The translations under genes were made by a program, and so were the position numbers. DNA of 12,774 nt from positions 1-12,774 of the forward strand of contig DMHA01000258.1 in the NCBI GenBank assembly GCA_003449615.1, in the 5' to 3' direction. This DNA is from Flavobacterium sp. (GTDB lineage Bacteria; Bacteroidota; Bacteroidia; Flavobacteriales; Flavobacteriaceae). Position 1 is the first letter of the stretch; every line of letters begins with the position of its first letter. Shown here piece after piece: positions 1 to 6,944 of this stretch. The notes under the pieces were generated by a model. The model worked only from the letters and a program-made list of their open reading frames with translations. It did not search any database and was not told where the DNA came from.

Positions 1-111
1 CAATATGCCAAAATAAATAATCTTGTTGGATAAAATTAAATCGAAGTTTTAGCTAAATTTTACTAATTTTACTTATAACCCAAGTAAGATTCAATTTAGA
101 TTTATGAATAA

Positions 112-147
112 ACCCACCGTTGATCCCGAAAGATTTCGGGAGTGAGT
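112..147. repeat. Nested palindrome: TCCCGAAA/TTTCGGGA inside a second inverted repeat
   Basis: TCCCGAAA (124-131), a 2-nt spacer and TTTCGGGA (134-141) form a perfect 8-bp stem. It is bracketed by ACCCAC (112-117) and GTGAGT (142-147), which are near-complementary. The outer arms and the adjoining CGTTGA resemble the ACCCACGGTT repeat just downstream at 166-185. This suggests that one palindrome interrupted an older copy of another. The hairpins are seen directly; the nesting history is inference. Confidence 0.6.
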
Positions 148-165
148 AATAGAAAATAGCCATAA

Positions 166-185
166 CCCACGGTTTCAACCGTGGG
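166..185. repeat. Perfect 9-bp hairpin, REP-like
   Basis: CCCACGGTT (166-174) and AACCGTGGG (177-185) are perfect reverse complements separated by 2 nt. Hairpins of this CCCACGG/CCGTGGG type recur between genes in Bacteroidota and look like REP elements of the kind mobilised by IS200-like RAYT transposases; that link is recalled, not tested. It lies 32 bp before the meaB start and has no T-tract, so it is not a good intrinsic terminator. Confidence 0.6.
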
Positions 186-217
186 AACATTCTGGATAAT
201 TTAACCGATTCTAAGTT

Positions 218-1318
218 TTGAAAGACAATAAAACAAAACACTCAGCACTTCAAGAAAAAGATGGAATTTCAGCTCCCGAAATGATCAGTCTAAATGCTGT
301 GGAGCAAATTCAACAATTCAGAAAAACACAACCTACATCAAAAGTTTTAATTGATGGGATTTTATTAGGAAATATTGCTGATTTAAGTCGAGCCATTACT
401 ATGGTCGAAAGCACCAACGCCAACCATTTGGCGAAAGCCAATGAAATCATCAATGCTTGTTTGCCACACGCCAATAAATCAGTTAGAATAGGAATCACAG
501 GAGTTCCGGGAGTTGGAAAAAGTACGTTTATTGAAGCTTTTGGGAAACATTTGACTTCCTTAGGGAAAAAAGTGGCTGTTCTTGCCGTTGACCCATCCAG
601 CACCATTTCGCACGGAAGCATTCTAGGCGATAAAACCCGAATGGAAGAATTAGTAAAAGACACTAATGCTTTCATTAGACCATCGGCTTCGGGAGAAACT
701 TTGGGCGGTGTGGCACGAAAAACCAGAGAAACCATCACACTTTGTGAAGCTGCTGGATTTGACATCATTCTTATTGAAACTGTAGGTGTTGGACAAAGCG
801 AAACCGCCGTTCACAGTATGGTTGATTTCTTTTTGTTGTTGAAAATTTCAGGTGCTGGCGACGAATTGCAAGGCATCAAGCGGGGCATTATGGAAATGGC
901 AGATGCTATTGTCATCAACAAAGCCGATGGGGATAACATCAAAAAAGCGAATTTAGCAAAAGTAGAATTCAATCGAGCTTTGCACTTATTTCCTGCCAAA
1001 AAATCGGGATGGACACCCACAACTGCAACTTGCAGTTCCATAACTCAGGATGGAATTCCTGAAGTTTGGGGAACAATTGAGAAATTTTTGGAACTTACGA
1101 AAGGAAATAATTATTTCTTTGAAAAAAGAAAGGAACAAAATCAGTATTGGATGTTGGAAACCATCAACGAGCAATTGAAAACAAACTTTTATAATCATCC
1201 TGAAATTCAAAAACTTTTAGAATCTACAAAAAAAGCGGTTTCAACTGATGTAATATCTCCTTTTGCAGCCGCTCAAGTATTGTTGAATGTATATCAAAAT
1301 TACAAGAAATTATCCTGA
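218..1318 (+). CDS. meaB: Methylmalonyl-CoA mutase-associated GTPase MeaB (ArgK/G3E family)
   Basis: MeaB is a cytoplasmic GTPase chaperone that protects methylmalonyl-CoA mutase and gates delivery of its adenosylcobalamin cofactor. The 366-residue product has a helical N-terminal arm, the P-loop GVPGVGKST (95-103), DPSS (125-128), the switch region ETVGVGQSE (188-196) and the guanine-specificity motif NKAD (234-237). It ends in a helical segment typical of the dimerisation arm, and the length is normal for the family. No mutase subunit genes are adjacent. The start is TTG at 218, three bases after an in-frame stop at 212-214. The only other early choice is ATG at 281, which would remove 21 residues that look like the usual N-terminus, so TTG is preferred. 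The 3' end overlaps the convergent epimerase gene by 19 bp. Confidence 0.93.
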   Translation: MKDNKTKHSALQEKDGISAPEMISLNAVEQIQQFRKTQPTSKVLIDGILLGNIADLSRAITMVESTNANHLAKANEIINACLPHANKSVRIGITGVPGVGKSTFIEAFGKHLTSLGKKVAVLAVDPSSTISHGSILGDKTRMEELVKDTNAFIRPSASGETLGGVARKTRETITLCEAAGFDIILIETVGVGQSETAVHSMVDFFLLLKISGAGDELQGIKRGIMEMADAIVINKADGDNIKKANLAKVEFNRALHLFPAKKSGWTPTTATCSSITQDGIPEVWGTIEKFLELTKGNNYFFEKRKEQNQYWMLETINEQLKTNFYNHPEIQKLLESTKKAVSTDVISPFAAAQVLLNVYQNYKKLS

Positions 1319-2241
1319 TACCATTTTACTTGTTCTTCTAAACCTTGCTTCAAACTCGTTTGCGGATTATAATCTAATAATTTTCTGGCCTTATCAATTA
1401 CTGCATTAGTTCTCATTTGATCTCCATCTCTTGCATCAACTATATTAATAGCAATTTTTATATTCAGAATCTGTTCGACAATTTCGATTCCTTGCTGAGT
1501 TGTATTTTCGACTTCTGTCCCTAAATTAATGATTTCATTATTGACCAAATCTTCTTTGCCAATAACACTTACCACACCATCAACAATATCCTGAATGTAT
1601 GTAAAACTCCGCAAGTGCTTCTCACTTCCTTTAAACAATGGAAAAGGGATGTTGTGAAAAGCATTGGCAATCAATTTCGTGTACAATTTTTCAGGTCTTT
1701 CCCGTGGCCCATAAACTGAATACAATCTGAGAGAACAAGCTTTGATTTTTCCAGCTCGGCTGCTAGCTAGAACTAACTGTTCGGCAGCCAATTTAGTAAC
1801 TCCGTAAAATGACGCGGGTGTTGGAGCAACAGTCTCATCAAAAGTGGCGTTAATGCCGTAAATAGAAGATGTGGCAATGTTTACAAAAAGTCTAAGATTC
1901 TGATTTTTAAGAGCAAAATCCAATATGTTTTTTGTGCTAATTACATTATTCCCTAAATAATCTTCAAAACTTGAAGAAGCAGAAATTCCAGGTTGAGCAG
2001 CAAAATGAAAGATATAATCGAAATCAGTTGGCAAAACATTCAGTTGGTGAGGAAACCTAAGATCTAACTTTTCTATTTTAATTCCTTTAATTTTTAACAC
2101 ACTTGCATTCATTTCTTTTAAAGAAACATCGTAATAATTCGAAAAATTATCCAATCCTACAACTTCATTTCCAATGGATTGTAAGCGTTCAGCAACATGG
2201 GAGCCAATGTATCCAGCTGCTCCTGCTATTAGTATTTTCAT
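1300..2241 (-). CDS. NAD-dependent sugar-nucleotide epimerase (extended SDR, UDP-glucuronate 4-epimerase-like)
   Basis: This is a 313-residue extended short-chain dehydrogenase/reductase. The Rossmann motif GAAGYIG spans residues 7-13, Asp31 follows strand 2 as in NAD-binding members, and HFAAQPG is at 79-85. The catalytic set is Ser125/126 with YGVTK (Tyr146, Lys150). LDNFSNYYDVSLKE (30-43) and AAQPG resemble UDP-glucuronate 4-epimerases, which make UDP-galacturonate, but the exact substrate cannot be read from the sequence and a UDP-glucose or dTDP-sugar enzyme remains possible. The start is 5 bp after the stop of the GT-C glycosyltransferase, so the two are almost certainly co-transcribed. 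That suggests it supplies the activated sugar that is later transferred at the membrane. The last codons overlap meaB. Confidence 0.88.
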   Translation of the reverse strand: MKILIAGAAGYIGSHVAERLQSIGNEVVGLDNFSNYYDVSLKEMNASVLKIKGIKIEKLDLRFPHQLNVLPTDFDYIFHFAAQPGISASSSFEDYLGNNVISTKNILDFALKNQNLRLFVNIATSSIYGINATFDETVAPTPASFYGVTKLAAEQLVLASSRAGKIKACSLRLYSVYGPRERPEKLYTKLIANAFHNIPFPLFKGSEKHLRSFTYIQDIVDGVVSVIGKEDLVNNEIINLGTEVENTTQQGIEIVEQILNIKIAINIVDARDGDQMRTNAVIDKARKLLDYNPQTSLKQGLEEQVKWYQDNFL

Positions 2242-2246
2242 AGTAT

Positions 2247-3944
2247 TTATTCCTCCTTGATGTTTGTTTTTTTAATTTGTAAAAGGTACGCTTTTTTTAA
2301 AATAGCATCACGAGTGTTTGGATTTAAAAACTTTAAATTTAATCTTGTAATTCTATAATGGTCTATTTCAATTTTTTTAGACCATTGAAGGTTTTTTGCA
2401 CTTAACTCTTTCATCTGATCCTCATAAACAAACAACCATTTACTGTCCATTTTATTCTCAGAAACAGTTTCAACATTAATCTTGGGGGTTAATCTGTTAG
2501 TATAAAAATCTAAAGACCAACTATTATAATCTCCAGACAACATAAATACATCATTAGGATTTATGTTTTGTTTATTAATAAGCAAAGCAGCGTTATTTCC
2601 TGCTTGAAATTGTAATAGTCTGGGATAAAACTGAGTATTTAAACTAAAGTTTATAAAAACCATAAAATAAACAGAAATCAATACTAATTTTTGAGCACTA
2701 TCTATTTTAGAAATAATAATGTAAACTAAAATAGAGATTAAAATTAAATCACAAATAAGCCAAGCTATATGGGGTAAAGGGAAAGACCACAAAATAATAA
2801 ATAGCACAAAACTACTTCCTAAAGATAATAACACATATTGTATGACCATTAATATTTTTATTGTTTTTATCTTATTAGTTTCAAGTAAATTGATAATATA
2901 TCCTGCAACTAAAACAGATAAAATGGGCAGAAGGCTATTTAAATAATGGGGCAATTTAAATTTTGAAGAACTTATGACAATCATAATTATCAGAAATCCA
3001 ATTGAGCTCAATGCTTCTGAACCTGATTGATATTTAAACTTTGTTTCAATAAAAAATTTTATTTTTGAATATAAAGCTAAATACGCCATAACCGACCAAG
3101 GAAGAAAAGCCCATAAAAGTGTGTGAAAAAAGAAAAAATAATCAGGACTTGTTTGAGTAAAACCCGAAGCTGTCAATCTATTAAAACTTTGATCCCATAG
3201 TATAAATCGAATTCCAGAAACATTAGATTGTCCATGTATTATTTTTTCAGGATGCAAATCAAACTGAACATAATATGAATATAATACAGGGCTTATTGCC
3301 AATGCAAACGTAATAATTGCAATAATTATTTTCCAGTTCCAAATCGCTTTCCAGTTTTTATTATAGGCAATATAACTCATAAGACAAATTACAGGAACAA
3401 AAACGCCCAATTGTCCTTTAGAAGAAAATGCAATTGCGACTCCGATAGTTCCAAGAATTACATTTGCAAGTCTATTGTGATTTACGTACAAAACGAGTTG
3501 CCATATCCCAAAAATAGTTGCACCAGTCAAAACTGCATCAGTTCTAACATCGTGATTGGCCAAAATAATGGCTTGAGCGGATAAAAAAACGAGTGACGCT
3601 AAATGGCCTGCTTGAAGTCCATAAAATTCCTTTGCCAGACGATTAGTAGAATAAGCTCCTAAAATTGTAAATAAAAGAGCTGGAATTCTATATGCCCATT
3701 GAGAAATTCCGAAAAACTTGAAAGACAATGCGGCTAACCAAAAATGCATATGTGGCTTGTCGAGATAATCTTGACCTCCTTTATAAATATTTAAAAAATC
3801 ATTTTCAAGAAACATCCGCATGGCCATTGTGGCATGTTGTGCGGAGTCATTCTCCATCAATGGAATCCATAATCCTGAAAGATAAACTACTGCAAGTAAT
3901 AGGTATAATGGAATGTAATCTCTTTTTGAAAGGAATGTGTTCAT
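2247..3944 (-). CDS. GT-C glycosyltransferase of the ArnT/PMT type (polyprenyl-phosphate-sugar dependent)
   Basis: This polytopic membrane protein of about 565 residues should move a sugar from a polyprenyl-phosphate donor onto an acceptor such as lipid A, core sugar or protein on the periplasmic side. A first membrane segment is followed by the loop motif ENDSAQHA (about 31-38), where the Asp matches the catalytic acid of GT-C enzymes. YLDKPHMHFWL (about 60-70) then matches the ArnT signature of the Y-DKPP-H-W type. About ten more hydrophobic segments follow, then a soluble C-terminal region from about residue 440. An ATG at 4016 would add 24 non-hydrophobic residues. The start at 3944 is preferred because the first helix follows soon after it and because the 4016 ATG overlaps a promoter-like box. 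It is first in an operon with the epimerase. The acceptor is unknown. Confidence 0.87.
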   Translation of the reverse strand: MNTFLSKRDYIPLYLLLAVVYLSGLWIPLMENDSAQHATMAMRMFLENDFLNIYKGGQDYLDKPHMHFWLAALSFKFFGISQWAYRIPALLFTILGAYSTNRLAKEFYGLQAGHLASLVFLSAQAIILANHDVRTDAVLTGATIFGIWQLVLYVNHNRLANVILGTIGVAIAFSSKGQLGVFVPVICLMSYIAYNKNWKAIWNWKIIIAIITFALAISPVLYSYYVQFDLHPEKIIHGQSNVSGIRFILWDQSFNRLTASGFTQTSPDYFFFFHTLLWAFLPWSVMAYLALYSKIKFFIETKFKYQSGSEALSSIGFLIIMIVISSSKFKLPHYLNSLLPILSVLVAGYIINLLETNKIKTIKILMVIQYVLLSLGSSFVLFIILWSFPLPHIAWLICDLILISILVYIIISKIDSAQKLVLISVYFMVFINFSLNTQFYPRLLQFQAGNNAALLINKQNINPNDVFMLSGDYNSWSLDFYTNRLTPKINVETVSENKMDSKWLFVYEDQMKELSAKNLQWSKKIEIDHYRITRLNLKFLNPNTRDAILKKAYLLQIKKTNIKEE

Positions 3945-4013
3945 TGATATATTGTATTGTAGGGTTAACTTATAATTATAAAAGCCATCGAAAATAGCTT
4001 TTGAATTAGGCAT

Positions 4014-4034
4014 CAAATTTAAGAAACAAATTTA
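4014..4034 (-). promoter_or_regulatory. Two tandem Bacteroidota -7 boxes for the GT-C/epimerase operon
   Basis: On the minus strand TAAATTTG occurs twice (4014-4021 and 4027-4034), both exact matches to the TAnnTTTG consensus. A TTG at 4051-4053 lies 16 nt upstream of the outer box, slightly shorter than the usual -33 spacing. Transcription from here would begin near or inside the 24-codon extension, which supports translation from 3944. These are motif matches only. Confidence 0.5.
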
Positions 4035-4082
4035 AGAAAAGATTTCTTATCAAGAACTAAATACAAAATAGGTTTATTGTTT

Positions 4083-4090
4083 TATATTTG
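4083..4090 (+). promoter_or_regulatory. -7 box TATATTTG upstream of the GT2 operon
   Basis: This is an exact TAnnTTTG match 20 bp before the GT2 start codon. No TTG or TTTG is seen at the usual -33 distance, so the promoter may be weak or need an activator. It faces away from the minus-strand boxes at 4014-4034, making 3945-4110 a divergent control region for both halves of the glycan cassette. Confidence 0.5.
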
Positions 4091-4110
4091 CAACATAAAT
4101 ATATTGTGCT

Positions 4111-5067
4111 ATGAGTAGTTTAACTCCATTTTTATCTATTGTAATTCCTGTTTATAACGAAGAAGGGAATGTTGGTTTATTAACTGAGTCTATCGAAAAT
4201 GGTTTAAAAGATTATCAATATGAAATTATTTATATTGATGATTTTTCTAACGATAACACCCGAAAAGAAATAAAAGATTTAAATAATCCCAATGTTGTTT
4301 TAATAGAACTAAAAAGAAACTATGGTCAAAGTTCAGCTCTTGCAGCAGGAATTGATTATGCAAAAGGAGATTACATTGTTACAATGGATGGCGATATGCA
4401 AAATGATCCATCTGATATTCCTGAGATGTTAGCGCTGGCTATTAAAGAAGATTGGGATTTAGTCACGGGAATTCGTCAAAAAAGAAAAGACAATTTTGTT
4501 AGAACGCTACCGTCTAAAATAGCCAATTATATTATTAGAAAATCGACAAAACTACATATTACAGATGCAGGTTGTGCGTTAAAGGTGATGACATCCGAAA
4601 CTGCAAAAAACCTTCCTCTTTATGGAGAATTACACCGATTTATAGCATTAAATGCACATATAGATGGTGCAAGAATTACTGAGATTCCAGTAAAACATCA
4701 TGCTAGGCATTTAGGAGTTTCAAAATATGGATTAGGAAGAACCTTTAAGGTTATCAATGACCTTTTACTAATTCTTTTTCAACGCAAATATTTACAAAAT
4801 CCTTTGTATTTATTTGGTAATTTAGGGATGACATTTTTTGGTATTGGTGTCATTATCAATTTGTATTTATTGGTAGTGAAATTGATGGGGAACGATATTG
4901 GAACTAGGCCATTGTTGATTTTAGGTATCTTATTGATTTTGGTGGGGATACAGTTTTTTACCATAGGAATTGTTACTGATTTGTTGATGAGAACCTATTA
5001 TGAATCTCAAAATAAAACGCCTTATAAAATAAGGCACATTAGAACCTATACTAATGAAAATAAATAG
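4111..5067 (+). CDS. Polyprenyl-phosphate glycosyltransferase, GT2 family (DPM1/ArnC/GtrB type)
   Basis: This enzyme should transfer a sugar from a nucleotide donor to a polyprenyl phosphate on the cytoplasmic face of the inner membrane. Its 318 residues have the GT2 N-terminus VIPVYNEEGN (11-20), DD (43-44), GQSSALAAG (72-80), the metal-binding DGDMQNDP (93-100) and the SKYG motif (204-207) found in DPM1-like enzymes. Two C-terminal membrane helices at about 234-258 and 267-296 match the ArnC/GtrB layout. It is the first gene of a three-gene operon, and the next start codon lies inside its end (14-bp overlap). With the divergent ArnT-type gene it forms the usual pair of an enzyme that loads the lipid carrier and one that unloads it. 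The sugar is not determined; the epimerase hints at a hexose or uronic acid. Confidence 0.92.
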   Translation: MSSLTPFLSIVIPVYNEEGNVGLLTESIENGLKDYQYEIIYIDDFSNDNTRKEIKDLNNPNVVLIELKRNYGQSSALAAGIDYAKGDYIVTMDGDMQNDPSDIPEMLALAIKEDWDLVTGIRQKRKDNFVRTLPSKIANYIIRKSTKLHITDAGCALKVMTSETAKNLPLYGELHRFIALNAHIDGARITEIPVKHHARHLGVSKYGLGRTFKVINDLLLILFQRKYLQNPLYLFGNLGMTFFGIGVIINLYLLVVKLMGNDIGTRPLLILGILLILVGIQFFTIGIVTDLLMRTYYESQNKTPYKIRHIRTYTNENK

Positions 5068-5941
5068 AAAACTAGTTTTTACTGTTCTTAAAATTGCGCT
5101 TACATTCGTATTGTTATATGTAGTATTTTCTAATATTCCGTTAAATGATGTATGGAGAATTTTAAAACAATCTAATCCTATTCTACTTTTCTTAGCTTTA
5201 ATTAGTTTTATTTTATCCCAATTTGTATCAGCCAATAGATTACTAGTATTATTCAAATGGTCAGGATTTGAGATAGATTCAAAAAAAAATTATATTCTAT
5301 ATCTCGTTGGAATGTTTTACAATTTTTTTATTCCAGGAGGTATTGGAGGAGATGCTTACAAGATATACATATTGAATAAGGAATACCAATGGCCCATAAA
5401 AAAACTCACATCGGTCGTTTTTATTGATAGACTAATGGGGTTAATTGCTATCGGAATTTTAATAATCATTTTTTGTTGGTTTATTCCTTTCTTTACTACT
5501 GAAAATTTAATTTGGTTACTAATTGTACTACTTGTAATTGGTCTTGTATCGTCCTATTTCTTTATAAAATGGCTGTTTCCTTCCTTTTTGGGAATAACAA
5601 TAAAATCAATTCTAAAATCAATTCTGATACAACTTTTGCAATGTATTTGCATCGTATTACTACTATCAAGCATCTCAGAAACAGATGATTATTTTAAATA
5701 TGTGATTGCTTTTTTACTATCGTCTGTACTTTCTATTTTCTCGTTTTCTGGAATAGGAATTAGGGAAATGATACTCTTTCAAGCATCAACTTTATTGGTT
5801 TTCGATTCAGTTAAAGCGGTAACAATAGGGCTTTTATTCTCCATACTCACTGCTTTTGTATCTTTGTTTGGAATTTATTTCCATTTTAATAACACAAAAA
5901 TTAAAAGTTCAAAAAAATTAAACGCTGTTTGCAACAAATAA
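5054..5941 (+). CDS. UPF0104/YbhN-type membrane protein (lysylphosphatidylglycerol synthase TM region family, AglD-like)
   Basis: This 295-residue integral membrane protein has about eight hydrophobic segments and almost no soluble part. The family signature FFIPGGIGGDAYK is at 91-103, with DR (125-126) and GIGIRE (233-238) further on, all typical of the MprF flippase-domain fold. There is no MprF synthase domain. Members of this family often sit beside GT2 and GT-C genes, and the MprF membrane domain flips lipids, so a flippase for the polyprenyl-linked sugar made by the gene upstream is a reasonable inference. The start overlaps the GT2 gene by 14 bp, implying translational coupling. Function by sequence alone remains unproven. 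Confidence 0.85.
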   Translation: MKINRKLVFTVLKIALTFVLLYVVFSNIPLNDVWRILKQSNPILLFLALISFILSQFVSANRLLVLFKWSGFEIDSKKNYILYLVGMFYNFFIPGGIGGDAYKIYILNKEYQWPIKKLTSVVFIDRLMGLIAIGILIIIFCWFIPFFTTENLIWLLIVLLVIGLVSSYFFIKWLFPSFLGITIKSILKSILIQLLQCICIVLLLSSISETDDYFKYVIAFLLSSVLSIFSFSGIGIREMILFQASTLLVFDSVKAVTIGLLFSILTAFVSLFGIYFHFNNTKIKSSKKLNAVCNK

Positions 5942-5982
5942 ATAAAATCAAAAGATTAATTCAACCTTAAAAACAAAATAAA

Positions 5983-6570
5983 ATGAAATTAAGAAGTAAA
6001 CTTTTTATTGCAGTTGGAATAATTATCCTAGTTGGAGTGGGTAAATATGTTTATGATATGAACATCAACCATAATTTTGAGACAATTACCGAAGGGAAAG
6101 TCTATAAATCAGGAGTAATTCCGCCAGAGCAGTTGGCGGATTATATCAAAAAATATAAAATTAAATCGGTTGTCGATCTACGTTTCCCAGGAACAGGAGA
6201 TGATATAAATAACCCTGAAATACCTGTTGAACTTACCGCCGAAAAAGAGGCTATTGCAAAAATAAAAGGAGTCAATTATTTTAATAACGGTTCTGAGCAA
6301 GTTCCTAATCAGAAAAACATTGATGTTTTTACAAAAATAATGGACAATAAAGCCAATTATCCGGTGTTAATACATTGCTATCACGGAACAGGTCGAGCTG
6401 AGATGTACTCCGCAATTTATCGAATAGAATATGAAAATTTTACCAATGAAGAAGCTAGAAATAGTGCTCGAACACTTATAAAATGGAGTTCATTTGATAA
6501 TGGAAAACCTAAAGGCGAATATTTGAAAGCTTACAAAAGTAGAAAGCAATTAGCAGGAGAAAAGAAATAA
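5983..6570 (+). CDS. Membrane-anchored tyrosine/dual-specificity-type phosphatase
   Basis: This 195-residue protein has one N-terminal membrane helix (about 7-24) and then a soluble domain with the Cys-phosphatase loop HCYHGTGR (131-138). Cys132 is the nucleophile and Arg138 binds phosphate. VVDLRFPG (63-70) matches the strand that precedes the active site in dual-specificity and PTPMT-like enzymes. No clear WPD-type aspartate is seen in the expected stretch; Glu105 or another residue may act as acid. The helix could be an uncleaved anchor or a signal peptide, so the active domain may be periplasmic. It lies 41 bp after the YbhN-type gene and before a terminator, so it is the last gene of the operon. 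A substrate within the glycolipid pathway is as plausible as phosphotyrosine. Confidence 0.82.
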   Translation: MKLRSKLFIAVGIIILVGVGKYVYDMNINHNFETITEGKVYKSGVIPPEQLADYIKKYKIKSVVDLRFPGTGDDINNPEIPVELTAEKEAIAKIKGVNYFNNGSEQVPNQKNIDVFTKIMDNKANYPVLIHCYHGTGRAEMYSAIYRIEYENFTNEEARNSARTLIKWSSFDNGKPKGEYLKAYKSRKQLAGEKK

Positions 6571-6586
6571 TCTACTTCTAAAATCG

Positions 6587-6619
6587 AAAAAAATCAGCCA
6601 CTTGGGCTGATTTTTTTTT
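6587..6619. terminator. Bidirectional intrinsic terminator
   Basis: AATCAGCC (6592-6599), a 5-nt loop and GGCTGATT (6605-6612) form a perfect 8-bp stem followed by a T-run to 6619. A run of seven A (6587-6593) on the other side makes it work for both strands. It sits between the phosphatase gene (+) and the convergent 76-aa gene (-), so it probably ends both transcripts. Confidence 0.9.
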
Positions 6620-6643
6620 AATTTTAACACAATGAAATAGGCA

Positions 6644-6874
6644 TTACTCTTTCTCGTAGCGTTCCATTTCTCGGTCATAAAATTCATTGGCAAGAACAAT
6701 CAATGCTTCCATTTCGGCATTGAGTTCGGCTTCGTCAAGGTCTTCGGCTTCTTCCATAAATTCGACTTCATCATCCCTTAGATTGATAATGAATCGTGGA
6801 TAATCTAGATGAATGATGAAAATATCATCAGGAAAATCGGTGTTGTCGCCTAGTAAAAATTTTGGTAAATCCAT
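6644..6874 (-). CDS. Small acidic protein, 76 aa, unknown function
   Basis: I do not recognise a named family. The protein is very acidic: 25 Asp/Glu against 6 Lys/Arg. The first half (DIFIIHLDYPRFIINL) looks like beta strands. The second half, from about residue 34, is an acidic helix with EVEFMEEAEDLDEAELNAEME, followed by a short hydrophobic turn and a charged tail. There is no membrane segment or signal peptide. Good coding quality, an ATG start, and a fit between the bidirectional terminator and the upstream repeat cluster support a real gene. The shape would suit a cytoplasmic binding partner, but that is a guess. Confidence 0.7.
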   Translation of the reverse strand: MDLPKFLLGDNTDFPDDIFIIHLDYPRFIINLRDDEVEFMEEAEDLDEAELNAEMEALIVLANEFYDREMERYEKE

Positions 6875-6889
6875 ATAGTTAGGTTAATT

Positions 6890-6940
6890 GTTTAATCGGT
6901 TATTCGGTTAACCGATTAAACAAATAACCGATTAACCGAA
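6890..6940. repeat. Three-copy TAACCGATTAA repeat able to form alternative hairpins
   Basis: TAACCGATTAA occurs at 6909-6919 and 6925-6935, and its inverse TTAATCGGTTA at 6892-6902. GTTTAATCGGTT (6890-6901) pairs perfectly with AACCGATTAAAC (6910-6921), a 12-bp stem with an 8-nt loop. TAATCGGTTATT (6893-6904) pairs just as well with AATAACCGATTA (6923-6934), and TTCGGTTAA with TTAACCGAA (6932-6940). The first two stems cannot coexist. It fills the gap between the prohibitin-family stop and the 76-aa gene. Confidence 0.75.
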
Positions 6941-6944
6941 AAAA

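Larger units (their letters stand above)
1..217. other. Intergenic region upstream of meaB with palindromic repeats
   Basis: No supportable gene is seen here. Frame 1 on the plus strand is open for ten codons from the edge and then stops at 31-33, so it could be the tail of an upstream gene, but that is too little to call. Two strong palindromes lie at 112-147 and 166-185 and are listed separately. No exact TAnnTTTG promoter box was found; the nearest is TAAGTTTTG overlapping the proposed meaB start. Confidence 0.6.

Noticed and set aside
1..33. Ten open plus-strand codons ending in a stop, possible tail of an upstream gene
   Set aside because: Too short to tell from chance in AT-rich sequence and no motif is visible.
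166..185. Hairpin as an intrinsic terminator of an upstream gene
   Set aside because: The stem is strong but no T-run follows on either strand; a REP-like repeat fits better.
53..241. 62-codon minus-strand frame upstream of meaB
   Set aside because: It is built largely from the palindromic repeats at 112-185, has no recognisable protein pattern and runs into meaB.
310..1210. Minus-strand frames of 74-152 codons across meaB
   Set aside because: They lie opposite a clear MeaB protein with intact motifs and are reverse-strand shadows.
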